This document shows, piece after piece, positions 35,513 to 45,321 of a stretch of DNA of 64,000 nt (within the stretch, counting starts at the first letter, position 1; each line of letters begins with the position of its first letter). Below the pieces are notes generated by a model. The model was not told the DNA's origin and ran no database searches. It saw nothing but the letters and a program-made list of their open reading frames with translations. The stretch is from Virgibacillus aidingensis (lineage in GTDB: Bacteria > Bacillota > Bacilli > Bacillales > Amphibacillaceae). The position numbers and the translations under genes were made by a program. The stretch covers positions 62,001 to 126,000 of the forward strand of contig NZ_WIXN01000004.1 of assembly GCF_010994035.1 (NCBI RefSeq), written 5' to 3'.

Positions 35513-36712
35513 TTAGTTATTTTTAATAATTTCTCCATTTTTTATCACCATGTTTTGTTCCTTTAAATGTTTAATGTCATCCAGTGGATTTGAGTTAACA
35601 ACTAACATATCAGCATAGGCACCTTTTCTTAGTACACCGCGATCTTTAAAATTTATAGCCTCTGCTGCTACGGAAGTGGAAGCTTCTATCACATCCAGCT
35701 CGGACATTCCGGCCTGTTTCATTATTTCCAATTCTTTAAATAAGTCTTCAGGCGGATTGCACGGAGATCCCGCATCCGTTCCAGTCGCAATTTTAACTCC
35801 ATATTCCACCGCTTTTTCCAGCATGCTAAAGTGGGTTTCCACGACCACTTTTGCCTTTTCTACTGCATACTCCGGTATTCCATATTCTTTACCTTCTGCT
35901 ATACGCACCATTGCTACCATAGTAGGGACCATAAAAGTGCCCTGCGTTACAAACAGCTCTAATGCCTTTTCATCTGCATAGATAGCATGCTCAATAGTGT
36001 CTACTCCGGCATGCAAACAATTATAAATTCCAGTCAACCCCTGTGCGTGGCAAGCAACCGGAATATTTTTCTTATGCGCTTCTTCTACCGCTACTTGAAT
36101 CTCTTCCTTCGTTAATTGAGGAGAGCCGGGTTCTTCACCTTCAGAGTAAATTCCGCCTGTAGCAAATAGTTTCACCACATCTACACCTTGTTTTAATAAT
36201 TGACGTGTTCCTTTTCGAACTTCATCTTCCCCGTCAACTTCCTTGCCCGTCCTAAAGTGTCCGCCAGTCATAATAAGCGGTGTGCCGCAGCTGGAAATAC
36301 TTGGAGCATCAAATAAACCTGTTTTAACCGCATCCCTTACTGCCAATGTTGTGAGACCTGTAGAGCCAAGGTCTCTAACTGAAGTTACACCTATATCTAA
36401 ATGTTCTTTGGCATTTTTTAGTGCGTGCAGCGTAATCATTTCCATGCTTTCATTTTTTATTAGAGCATCAGGATGGGCACTCCCATTCCGCATAATATGA
36501 ACGTGACCATTTATTAAACCCGGCAAAATCCAATTTCCTTTTAAATTAAAAGTTTCATCGTATACCAGACTGCTGGCTTTCTCTTCAAAATTCTCACCTA
36601 TATCAATGATTTTTCCATTATCATTGTTAAACAGAATATAGCCTTTTCCAGAATTTATTACCTCTTTATTCTCTCCAGTAATAATATTTGCATTATAAAA
36701 AGCTTTTATCAC
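35513..36712 (-). CDS. Imidazolonepropionase/prolidase-like amidohydrolase (2)
   Basis: 399 residues. Amidohydrolase metal motifs: NGHVHIM near 69, Lys in VDVVKLFATGG near 178, ACHAQG near 217, EHAIYA near 236, and GTDAGSP near 312. About a paralogue of the amidohydrolase at 27526. It is the first gene of the TRAP operon, so its substrate is probably the imported compound, likely hydrolysed at an amide, lactam or carbamate bond. Promoter lies in the 790-base AT-rich gap upstream. Confidence 0.85.
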   Translation of the reverse strand: MIKAFYNANIITGENKEVINSGKGYILFNNDNGKIIDIGENFEEKASSLVYDETFNLKGNWILPGLINGHVHIMRNGSAHPDALIKNESMEMITLHALKNAKEHLDIGVTSVRDLGSTGLTTLAVRDAVKTGLFDAPSISSCGTPLIMTGGHFRTGKEVDGEDEVRKGTRQLLKQGVDVVKLFATGGIYSEGEEPGSPQLTKEEIQVAVEEAHKKNIPVACHAQGLTGIYNCLHAGVDTIEHAIYADEKALELFVTQGTFMVPTMVAMVRIAEGKEYGIPEYAVEKAKVVVETHFSMLEKAVEYGVKIATGTDAGSPCNPPEDLFKELEIMKQAGMSELDVIEASTSVAAEAINFKDRGVLRKGAYADMLVVNSNPLDDIKHLKEQNMVIKNGEIIKNN

Positions 36713-36842
36713 TTCTGTTAAACCTCCTGTACTATAATTTGATTAAATCGCTTTCATATTTAAATATAATTTTTATTTCACCTGCCATTTTGAAAAGTTT
36801 CGAAGCTTTTTTATAACTTAGCAAATTAACTCCTTGATGTCA

Positions 36843-36865
36843 ATACTAAACATTACAAAATGTAA
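36843..36865. promoter_or_regulatory. Candidate IclR operator (copy 2)
   Basis: ATACTAAA (36843-36850) then CATTACAA, with a perfect short palindrome TTACA-AAA-TGTAA at 36853-36865, about 140 bases upstream of the TRAP operon. The same two blocks lie in front of the IclR gene. Confidence 0.4.
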
Positions 36866-37464
36866 ATAATTATTGATTATTCTTTCACATATAAGGAATT
36901 GAAAGAATTCTCCTTAATTATTGGTGTACTTTTCCAAAAACTATCTTTTCATTCTATTGAAACTATACTTTTGATGAAACCCTCTATCCTAAAGACACCA
37001 ACATGCTATGGTTTCATCGTCCGCATTATTGGGGCAAAACTGGCTTCCGAGCATGCTCTTGCTAAACATTTCTCTTATCTCCCAAACCATACTGGTACGT
37101 GTGGCAGCTCCTTTAACCTGGAGCATGCTCTGCTTTGGCAAACACATTTCTAGAGCACCTTTCCAATAACTTACGATACTTTCTGACATTAAGTTATAAA
37201 GTGGCAGCAGTTATTTTTTTAATCTTTCATGGAATCGGGATTTGTTTGGGCTGGAGCAGGCAGACTGGTTTCAACTAGCATTCCGGAGGATTTTGTACCT
37301 GGGTTTTCATGTATGTGGTCTGGCGATATGAGGATGAGTGGCTGTAAAAGAAGTTAATTTGTGTTTTTTACTAAGAAGATTAGATCGAAAAGAATCGGAG
37401 AGGAAATTTCGAAAGGAAGAATCATGATAATTTTTAAGATAACTTTCTTGGGTTTAAAAATACT
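36866..37464. other. Intergenic with a repeated 10-bp palindrome, no gene supported
   Basis: GAGCATGCTC occurs at 37049-37058 and again at 37121-37130, each followed by similar sequence (TTGCTAAACATTTCT and TGCTTTGGCAAACACATTTC). Small open frames here lack ribosome binding sites. It could be decayed coding or mobile-element sequence. Confidence 0.45.
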
Positions 37465-37497
37465 AAACCCTCTGTGCCATACTGTCACAGAGGGTTT
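37465..37497 (-). terminator. Terminator of the DUF218-type gene
   Basis: AAACCCTCTGTG (37465-37476) and CACAGAGGGTTT (37486-37497) form a perfect 12-bp stem around a 9-base loop, 8 bases past the gene end; a moderately T-rich tail follows on the minus strand. Confidence 0.88.
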
Positions 37498-37504
37498 CTT
37501 AAAT

Positions 37505-38821
37505 CTATCCCCACTTCTCTATTAATGCATCAGATTGATTCAGGAGTGTATTATATGCCGTTTCAGAGATTAAATCATGATTAAATTGATAGTTCAGTAA
37601 ACCTTGAAAAGCCTCCATATGTCTGATAACTTTTGCTGCTTCCTCCTGATCTTCAAATTGGCCAACTGCAGTCAAATGCATCCCTAAAGCACGAACTGCC
37701 TCCTCACTCGCAAATTCCCCGTTTTCTGCCAAATAGGATACTGCCCGGTTCATGAGATTTGCACTTATTTCTTCATCATGCACATGTACTGTAATATTTT
37801 GATTTAATCTGATGCCATTTTCTTCATATCGTACAGCAATTTCCTGATCGCCGGGTTCGCTTGCATCAAATTCCGTCATATCGGCCAGTCCGGTGATGTC
37901 ACGCATGAAATCGCTGTCGTATCTTGCATACACCTTGACATTCAGCCTTTCATATAAGTCATATTCCAGATCACCTATAATCACCAATTCTTCCAGCTGG
38001 GAAATCGGCAAATCCTCGGATGCTTCCACCCCGGCTATGGAATACATTCCCCTTACCTTTAAATCCATCGGTTCTTCCGTTAAATCCTCGCGAAGCCAGC
38101 CGGCATTCCCTTCTGCCAAAAATTCAATTGGCGCAACTCCATATTCCTGGGCTTTTAATAAGGACATCGTGTAGTAAAAAATACTTGCTCTTTTTAAATG
38201 ATATTGGCTCGTTATAATAGAAACCGTATCTATATCATAATCATTGTATAGATAATCAAAACTGAAGGATGCATTTTCGACGGTATTTGAACTTTGATTT
38301 TCCACGATAATTCTATCTTCGGAAAGTCCTTGATCCACTAACCAGTCACGCATCCGATCGCCTTCAGTCCACCCGTTTTTCTCTACGCCGCCGGTTACCA
38401 GGACATAAGAGTCGGGGTATTTTTCTGCACTATTCAGTGCAACTTCCAACCTGTTGATTAATTCGTCTTCCATGGTACCGTCCTCTTTTAAAGCAAAACC
38501 CAACACAATAAACGCATGGGTGTCATCATCCGGCAGACCATCAGGTGCCACTTGTAAATTTTCCACCATGTCATTTTCAATAAAATCCCATTGATCAATA
38601 ACTGCATTCCATAACTCATAATCTTCCGGATATTCCTCTTCCATTAATTCCAGCGTTCTAAGTATATCCGTCCGGGCCTCTTCTCCATAGTAATATATTA
38701 ATTCGCTTACCAATGTATCTGCATCTTTTACAGTGTCGGGAGTTGCTGCCGAGACATGAGTGAAAGGCAACAGACTCATAATCAACAGTATACTGATAAA
38801 AATTTTGCAGGTTTTTTTCAA
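37505..38821 (-). CDS. Secreted DUF218/YdcF-ElyC-type protein with C-terminal helical domain
   Basis: 438 residues if started at TTG 38821 (AAGGAG about 10 bases upstream); ATG 38830 is the alternative but has almost no spacing. Signal peptide (ends FTHVSAA), a DUF218-type domain at about 100-235 (IVLGFALKEDG, VLVTGGVEKNG, ENQSSNTVENA, SQYHLKRA), a beta-rich Ig-like segment at about 270-350, and a helical C-terminus of about 80 residues ending SDALIEKW. The same C-terminal domain ends the S9 peptidase encoded next to it in the opposite direction; it resembles the FIMAH domain of Bacillus exoproteins (family name from memory). Catalytic role unproven. Confidence 0.75.
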   Translation of the reverse strand: MKKTCKIFISILLIMSLLPFTHVSAATPDTVKDADTLVSELIYYYGEEARTDILRTLELMEEEYPEDYELWNAVIDQWDFIENDMVENLQVAPDGLPDDDTHAFIVLGFALKEDGTMEDELINRLEVALNSAEKYPDSYVLVTGGVEKNGWTEGDRMRDWLVDQGLSEDRIIVENQSSNTVENASFSFDYLYNDYDIDTVSIITSQYHLKRASIFYYTMSLLKAQEYGVAPIEFLAEGNAGWLREDLTEEPMDLKVRGMYSIAGVEASEDLPISQLEELVIIGDLEYDLYERLNVKVYARYDSDFMRDITGLADMTEFDASEPGDQEIAVRYEENGIRLNQNITVHVHDEEISANLMNRAVSYLAENGEFASEEAVRALGMHLTAVGQFEDQEEAAKVIRHMEAFQGLLNYQFNHDLISETAYNTLLNQSDALIEKWG

Positions 38822-39516
38822 TTTTATCATGCTCCTTCTATATTATATTTCGTAAATACCGCGTCATCAGTTTTCTTCGTCTTTCTTATTCCTTCACTTT
38901 CTCTCCGGGTTTAATATTATTCCCTCCCTCCTCATATAGAAAAAAGTTGGAAAACAAAATATCCAGCTAATATTTTGTCAATATGTATTCTATCATAATC
39001 TTAGACGCTTATAGACCACTACCCTTCGACAAAATTTGCAATTAGCCGAATGAGATTTACAAAAACGAATCTACTTTTATGTTCATACCGCATTCGTTTT
39101 CTTTACAGCGACTGGCCAAAAACCCTCCAGCTGTATCGTTAAATGGAAAGCGACATTAATGGAAAAAAACGAAAAAAGAACTAGGCAATTCGACTGGATA
39201 ATAATAGTAGATTTTTAAAATCAAAACTAAAGTTATATAGACTGTGTCCGTGTGACTTGATAGTCTATTAATAAGTTTTAAATTATCTTAAAATAACTGC
39301 AATTACCCTCCATTTCTGTCGTAATGAACTCTTGTTGGTGATCGTGACCAAAAAGTGAATCTATTAGTGTAAGCGAAACCACGAACAACATTTCTGCAGC
39401 AGGAACTATCGCTTTGGCGGCGGCCAGTACAGTTAATGAATACCCTTTACAGCGGTTTCAACAGAGTGTTCCACTCTATGAATCTACAAATATATTTTAA
39501 GGAGGATGACAGTAGT
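38822..39516. other. Divergent intergenic region, no gene seen
   Basis: About 700 bases between the two secreted-protein genes. A GAAAAAAACGAAAAAAG stretch near 39162-39178 is notable only as low complexity. Promoters for both genes should be here; none is clear enough to place. Confidence 0.5.
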
Positions 39517-42273
39517 ATGAGAAGACATGCACTAAAGGAAACGCCTCATCAGTCAGCTCTATCTGCAGCTGACGGCAAAGGGACTTATCGATGGCACTGG
39601 TATGGTTTGTACGTATTTTTAGCTATTTTGCTGGTGATTACCCCGGCCGTTTTAGTCTCTGCCGATGAAAATGATGTGCCGGAGGATGGTGTGGTGTCCC
39701 CGGATGGGGAACGGATTGCCTGGATATCCGAGGATGAACAGAGCGTATGGAGCGCACAACGGATTACAGAACCTGATGATGCACCGGAATGGGGTTCACC
39801 CGAACGTCTCTTAACGATTCACGGTACAGTAAAAAATCTGGTTTTTTCGCCTGATAGCAAAAACATTGCCTTTGAGAATCACCGCAGTTCTGGTTCCTCC
39901 TTACAGGGTTATGCAGATCATGGTTTCATTGCCATTTATAGTCTGGAAAATGATGAAATTACTTTTCCGGATCCCTCTTTTGGTATCGACATTGAACCAG
40001 AATGGTCTGAAGATGGAGAGCACATATCTTTCATCAGACAGGTAAACGGAATGCCGGATGAATACAAAACAGTCCCCATATCAGAATCCGTAGATGACAA
40101 TCCTCCGAGTCTGCTTGAATCGATGCTCGATGTACCGCATGTATCGGAGCTGACAAGCGCTGGTGATGGCAAGTCCATCGCTTATACTGCGCGCGAAGGG
40201 ACAGAACGCAACATCTATTTTATGCCTGATAGAGAAGATGCTGAACTTGTCGTCCATTATTCTGATGATGACGGTCAGGCACTCTCACAAATCTCTCTTT
40301 CACAGCATGGTGATGCGCTTGCTTACGTGCGCGGGGATGGATACAATCCGGAAAGCCTTCCGACCCCGCCGGAGCAGGAAGTATGGGTGAAGGATTTGCC
40401 GGACGGGGATCTGCATTTGCTCGGAACAGGGAGCAATCCGTATTTTTCCCCTGATAATGAACGTATCGTCTGGACAGATGATCAGCGTTTCATGAGTGCA
40501 CCGCTCTCCTGGCAGGATGGTGATTTGCAGATTGGAGAAGCTGAAGAACTTTTCACCTTTGAAGGTTCCATACAGACGCTTCGTTTCTCTCCCGATGGAG
40601 AGCAAATTGCTTATCATCGTGCTTCAGGGATCGACTTATACGACTTTGAAACCAAAAACATATCAAGAATCAGCATACCGGATGTGAGACTAAGTGATTT
40701 ATCCTGGTCTCCTGATGGTGATCAGATTGCCTTTAGGCAAACTGCTTCAGGCGAGCCTTGGGGAATAGGATTGGCAGATGTATCCACTCTGGAAACAAGA
40801 GAAGTCTGGCAGGCTTCAGAAGGAAAAGGCTCGAGCTTTTTTGGACTTGCCCACCAGGATGAGCAGCTTTTCTGGTCTGACGATGATCACATCGCGTTTG
40901 TTTGGGAAGGAGATGGCTGGCGTCATCTTTATTCCGTTCCTTCCTCGGGAGCAGAAAACGCAACTTTATTAACCCCTGGTGAAGGAGAAGTGGAAAACGC
41001 TGCAGTTTCACATGATCATACCAAATTAATTTATTCTGCCAACATGGATGATCCCGGAAGACGACATCTTTGGGAAGTGGACTTCAGCGGAAAAGAACCA
41101 GCATCTATAACCAGTGGGACGGCCAGCCAATGGGCACCCACCCCTATCGCTGATGGAAAGCTTGCTTATATTGAAGGAGGATGGGCCGACCCAACTTCTG
41201 TAAAAGTAATGAATGAATCAGGCGATACAATGCAGGCAAGTCTGCCGGAAGTGCCTGAAGCCTTTCCGGAAGAGGAAATGGTGAATCCGGAATTTGTGGA
41301 ATTTCCTGGCACTGACGGTCAAACCGCCTATGGACAACTATTTGTTCCCTCTATGGAAGACGCAAAAGGCTGCGGCATCATCTTTGCGCATGGCGGTCCC
41401 AGAAGGTCCATGTTACAGGGGTATCACTATATTGAAACGTATTCTAATCTCTATGGACTGAACCAATACCTGGCAAGTCAGGGATGTACCGTACTTTCCG
41501 TAGAATACCGGAGCGGAGTCATGTTCGGTTATGATTTCCGAAACGCTGAAAATGCAGGCAGACGGGGGGCCAGTGAGTATAAGGATATTCTTGGTGCTGC
41601 GGAATTTCTGCAAAATCACGAAACAGTTGATCCGGATCGTATTGGAATTCACGGTCTCTCATGGGGAGGATACATTACAGCACTTGCGCTCGCCCGTGAT
41701 TCCGATATCTTTAAGGTAGGATTCGACTTGGCCGGGGTGCATGAATTCTTTGGTGAACAACGTCCATATTCACCAATGGCAAATATTAATGATTGGACAT
41801 CTCCTGTATATGTCGCGCATGGTGACAGAGATCGTGCCGTTACTTTCAGTCAGTCGGTATTTCTAAACGAAGCTTTAAAAGCCAGAAACGTGGAAATGAA
41901 AGAGCATGTCTTCCCGGATGAAGCACACGAAATGGAACTAAGATTTGAACATTTGGTTGATGTTTATGGGGGAGGCAGTGAGTTCCTTCTTGACCATCTT
42001 GCTGCAGCCCCAAGTGTTTCAAATATGAAGACGTTAATTGAATATTTTAAAGATGAAGGAGAATTTGCTAATAATGCAGCGCCCCGATTATTATCGACAC
42101 ATTTGACAGCAGTGGGACACTACCAGGACACTGATCAAATGAACAAAGCTGTCAGACATATGCACGGATTTCAGGATTTACTGGATCATCAACTGGCTGA
42201 CAATTCTGTTTCAGAGAAGGTGTATGATATTCTAGTAGAATTTAGTGATGATTTATTAGAGGAGTGGGAGTAG
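39517..42273 (+). CDS. Secreted S9-family (prolyl oligopeptidase-type) peptidase
   Basis: 918 residues from ATG 39517 with AAGGAGG upstream; the frame is open to 39436 without a site. Membrane/signal segment at about 30-52, a long beta-propeller of PD40-type repeats (FSPDSKNIAF, FSPDGEQIAY, WSPDGDQIAF), then an alpha/beta hydrolase domain with Ser713 in GLSWGGY, Asp near 770 in HGDRDRA and His near 804 in DEAHEM. A C-terminal helical domain of about 80 residues follows, the same as in the neighbouring DUF218-type protein. Cell-surface or secreted peptidase; substrate unknown. Confidence 0.9.
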   Translation: MRRHALKETPHQSALSAADGKGTYRWHWYGLYVFLAILLVITPAVLVSADENDVPEDGVVSPDGERIAWISEDEQSVWSAQRITEPDDAPEWGSPERLLTIHGTVKNLVFSPDSKNIAFENHRSSGSSLQGYADHGFIAIYSLENDEITFPDPSFGIDIEPEWSEDGEHISFIRQVNGMPDEYKTVPISESVDDNPPSLLESMLDVPHVSELTSAGDGKSIAYTAREGTERNIYFMPDREDAELVVHYSDDDGQALSQISLSQHGDALAYVRGDGYNPESLPTPPEQEVWVKDLPDGDLHLLGTGSNPYFSPDNERIVWTDDQRFMSAPLSWQDGDLQIGEAEELFTFEGSIQTLRFSPDGEQIAYHRASGIDLYDFETKNISRISIPDVRLSDLSWSPDGDQIAFRQTASGEPWGIGLADVSTLETREVWQASEGKGSSFFGLAHQDEQLFWSDDDHIAFVWEGDGWRHLYSVPSSGAENATLLTPGEGEVENAAVSHDHTKLIYSANMDDPGRRHLWEVDFSGKEPASITSGTASQWAPTPIADGKLAYIEGGWADPTSVKVMNESGDTMQASLPEVPEAFPEEEMVNPEFVEFPGTDGQTAYGQLFVPSMEDAKGCGIIFAHGGPRRSMLQGYHYIETYSNLYGLNQYLASQGCTVLSVEYRSGVMFGYDFRNAENAGRRGASEYKDILGAAEFLQNHETVDPDRIGIHGLSWGGYITALALARDSDIFKVGFDLAGVHEFFGEQRPYSPMANINDWTSPVYVAHGDRDRAVTFSQSVFLNEALKARNVEMKEHVFPDEAHEMELRFEHLVDVYGGGSEFLLDHLAAAPSVSNMKTLIEYFKDEGEFANNAAPRLLSTHLTAVGHYQDTDQMNKAVRHMHGFQDLLDHQLADNSVSEKVYDILVEFSDDLLEEWE

Positions 42274-42300
42274 GAGATTAAATTGTTGGTCAAAGTAAAA

Positions 42301-42355
42301 TAAACCAGACTGCGTAAGTTAGGGTGTACAACTCTTTCTTACGCAGTTTAGTTTA
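42301..42355 (+). terminator. Terminator of the S9 peptidase gene
   Basis: ACTGCGTAAG (42309-42318) and CTTACGCAGT (42338-42347) pair perfectly, and flanking TAAAC/GTTTA extends the stem to about 18 bp with one mismatch and a wobble. T-rich tail follows. Confidence 0.85.
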
Positions 42356-42662
42356 TTATTAGGAGTATAAACAAAGTACCAGAAATGTTTTCTAATGGGA
42401 AAAACCAATTCCAATACCGCCCAAACTGTTCATTTTTATCCACCATAAATAGTCATTCCAGTCCAAGCAGCTACACCTATGTTAAGTGTTAAGGTATATT
42501 CTAGTAAATTGAATGTCTATAGAACCAAAGGGCCATTGATAAACAACTTGCTATCTTAAGAATTCGTTGATATTCTTTTCAACGGCTTTTATCGGTTATT
42601 TTATGAAATAATGTGAATAACCCAGTTATTATCTTACCCTTAAATTTCACTACAACTCCCTG
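42356..42662. other. Intergenic, no gene seen
   Basis: AT-rich spacer between convergent genes. No further structure recognised. Confidence 0.5.
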
Positions 42663-43805
42663 CTACTCTCCCCCATACATAGCCAATAACATCGCCAGCA
42701 GCGCACTTCTCTTTGGCATTTCACTTAAAATTAAATGTTCATGATTGGCATGCGCGCCGTCACCTACAGCACCCAGGCCGTCAAGCGTTGGTGCAAGCGG
42801 GGCGGTAAGATTGCCATCACTTCCTCCCCCTGTTTCCTGTTCGGTTAATTCCATACCGATATAGGTTTTGGCCAATTGTTTTGCCGTTGTAAATAAACTT
42901 ACGACTTGATCCGTGCGTTCCAGCGGTGCCCGGTTGGCTCCCCCTGTCACATGTAACGCTGCTCCTTCCAACTTTGGCTTCAAACCCAGCATTGTTTCAA
43001 TTGCCCTGTCAAACGCTGCCTGCGTCTTGGCCCTTAAGTCCACCTCGGCGGATGCTTTTTCCGGTATCACATTGCTTCCGGTTCCGCCGGTAACTTTGCC
43101 GACATTAAAGGTAGTTCCTGTATCAAAATCATTCATGGCTTCTATATCCAATGTTTGCAGTGCAAGTTCTTGAATAGCACTTACGCCTTTATCCGGATCG
43201 ATCCCGGCATGCGCGGGAACACCGGTTGCTTCCACATTAAAAATCCCCACACCTTTTCTTGACGTTTTCAGGCTTCCCTTCTCACTCATCCCGGGTTCAA
43301 GTACAAAAACAACATCACTTTTTTCCGCTTCCTTTTCAATCAACTCCCTGGAAGAGGGATTGCCTATCTCTTCATCTGAATCAAAGAAAAATACGACCTT
43401 CTTATTCATTGGGATATCCAATTCTTTGAGGGCTTTTAAGGCAAATAACCCTTGTATGATGCCGCCTTTCATATCAAAAGCCCCCGGTCCGGCAGCTTTG
43501 CCGTTTTCCATTTTAAAAGGCATAGTTTTTATCGTGCCTTTAGGCCAGACAGTATCAAAGTGACCTAATATGAGAATCTGACTTTCACCGCTGCCCCATT
43601 CTCCCCTAATATGATCTCCGTAAGTGGCTTCCGGAATCGTTGTCGTCGTGCCGCCGGTAAGTTTTTCAAATGTCTTTGCAAGCCATTTTCCCAGTTCATC
43701 CACCAATTCTTTATCATGAGAAGGGGATTCCTTTGTTACGATTTCTTCCAGATACGCATACATGTCCTCTTTTTGCTTTTCCAGATATGGATAAATATTC
43801 CTCAT
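42663..43805 (-). CDS. M20-family peptidase, glutamate carboxypeptidase-like
   Basis: 380 residues from ATG 43805 with AAAGGAAG upstream. Di-zinc motifs: GHFDTVWP near 82, KGGIIQG near 113, DSDEEIG near 140, EPGMS near 168, and the terminal His region near 365; GGGSDGN near 335. Related to CPG2-type carboxypeptidases, which remove C-terminal Glu from peptides or folates. Last gene of the peptide operon, 146 bases after the carbamoylase gene. Confidence 0.87.
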   Translation of the reverse strand: MRNIYPYLEKQKEDMYAYLEEIVTKESPSHDKELVDELGKWLAKTFEKLTGGTTTTIPEATYGDHIRGEWGSGESQILILGHFDTVWPKGTIKTMPFKMENGKAAGPGAFDMKGGIIQGLFALKALKELDIPMNKKVVFFFDSDEEIGNPSSRELIEKEAEKSDVVFVLEPGMSEKGSLKTSRKGVGIFNVEATGVPAHAGIDPDKGVSAIQELALQTLDIEAMNDFDTGTTFNVGKVTGGTGSNVIPEKASAEVDLRAKTQAAFDRAIETMLGLKPKLEGAALHVTGGANRAPLERTDQVVSLFTTAKQLAKTYIGMELTEQETGGGSDGNLTAPLAPTLDGLGAVGDGAHANHEHLILSEMPKRSALLAMLLAMYGGE

Positions 43806-43950
43806 GTTATCTTCCTTTACTAACATTATTTAAGGTTTTCAGCCAATTAGTCTTCATTTCTATGAGATAATTTTGGTAAACGATTCGTTATTACATCAAT
43901 ACATAAGCTTCAGCCATTGGTTTGAAACTCCATTCCTTATCCTCCAAACA

Positions 43951-45243
43951 TTAATTCCGCTTTTCGATAAACGCCTTAAGCACATGTGCAGCCTGGACAC
44001 AATCATTTAAGTTTGACCATTCCAGAGGATTATGGCTGATGCCTTCAATGCTTTTTACAAATAACATGGCAATATCCGTTTTTTCACCGATAATCATGGC
44101 GTCATGGCCAGCACCGCTTGGTATCCGTATTGGTTCAATAGACTGCTCTCTCAATATATTTTCAAGTGTTTTCTGATTTTCTTCCTTAATTGGAACAGGC
44201 GGCGTTTCCATTTTCTTTTCAAAAGAAAGCGAAATACCATGATTTTCAGCAATATTTTTTGCCTCACGGATCACCTCATCTACGAGGGTGTTTCGGGTAT
44301 TTTCATAAATATCTCTAATATCCACATACAATTTTACTTCGCCTGGAATGACGTTTACGCCATTCGGAGAAATATGCATTTTTCCAACGGTGGCAACACA
44401 AGTGTCATTGACTTTTCTCGGCAGCTCGGCTACCTTTGTGACAAATGAACTTGCCGCAACCAGGGCATCGTTCCGGTCATCCATTGGCGTGTTTCCAGCA
44501 TGTCCCGCTTCCCCCGAGAAAGTAAACTCCAGCCAGCAGGGTCCGGCGATACCACTGACAATTCCACAGGGAAGTCCTGATTTCTCCAACCGTTTACCCT
44601 GTTCAATGTGAACTTCTACAAACAACTCCACCTCTGAAAAATCTCTTACAGCTTTCTGATAACTCTCAAGTGATAAGTCTACTCGATTTAAGACTTCCTT
44701 AAACGAATCCCCATCCACGGAAACAAGTTTTTTCAAGTCCTCAATATGATAATTTCCTGTCAGCGCCTGGCTGCCATGCAGACCGCCATTAAAAGTCGCC
44801 CCTTCCTCATCGGTAAAAATAACGACTTCATAATTTTTCTGGGGCCGATATCCGGTAGCTTTCCATGCCTCTGCTACTTCCAATGCCAATAGAACGCCCA
44901 GCGGACCATCAAAATGACCGCCATTAGGAACACTATCCACATGGGAGCCCGACATAATCCCGGGAACATTGGGGTCGTTTCCTTCCAATCTGCCAATCAC
45001 ATTTCCTGCACCGTCATGGTGAACCTTAAGCCCGGCTTCTTCCATCCATGCTGCAACTAGGCTTTTTGCCGCTGATTCTTCTTTGGAGAATCCCGGACGG
45101 TTACTTCCGTTTTCTTCTGTCAAACCGATTTTTGCGAGTTCATCAAGACGATGAGCCAGTCTCTCTCCATTTATTCCGTTACCATCGTATGTAACATTAT
45201 AATCATCCATCAATCGTTGAAAAATAGGTCCGTCATTATGCAT
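43951..45243 (-). CDS. Zn-dependent amidase, N-carbamoyl-L-amino-acid hydrolase/allantoate deiminase family
   Basis: 430 residues. M20-type carbamoylase motifs: SGSHVDSVPNGGHFDGPLG near 99-117, FTDEEGATFNGG near 145, EVHIEQG near 230, AGHAGNTPMD near 275 and GAGHDAM near 375; the terminal ligand is in ISHNPLEW. The family hydrolyses N-carbamoyl amino acids, allantoate, or N-acyl/peptide bonds. It follows the M55 gene in the peptide operon. A deleted relative lies at 32098-32453. Confidence 0.88.
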   Translation of the reverse strand: MHNDGPIFQRLMDDYNVTYDGNGINGERLAHRLDELAKIGLTEENGSNRPGFSKEESAAKSLVAAWMEEAGLKVHHDGAGNVIGRLEGNDPNVPGIMSGSHVDSVPNGGHFDGPLGVLLALEVAEAWKATGYRPQKNYEVVIFTDEEGATFNGGLHGSQALTGNYHIEDLKKLVSVDGDSFKEVLNRVDLSLESYQKAVRDFSEVELFVEVHIEQGKRLEKSGLPCGIVSGIAGPCWLEFTFSGEAGHAGNTPMDDRNDALVAASSFVTKVAELPRKVNDTCVATVGKMHISPNGVNVIPGEVKLYVDIRDIYENTRNTLVDEVIREAKNIAENHGISLSFEKKMETPPVPIKEENQKTLENILREQSIEPIRIPSGAGHDAMIIGEKTDIAMLFVKSIEGISHNPLEWSNLNDCVQAAHVLKAFIEKRN

Positions 45244-45321
45244 TATGTATTCACCTGACTTTCTTAAAAATATATGATTTACGGGTTAATAGATCCTTGT
45301 CACAGCCTTTGCCAATATCCT

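Noticed and set aside
36899-37189. Open frames on both strands around the GAGCATGCTC repeats
   Set aside because: No ribosome binding sites and no recognised family; probably decayed DNA.
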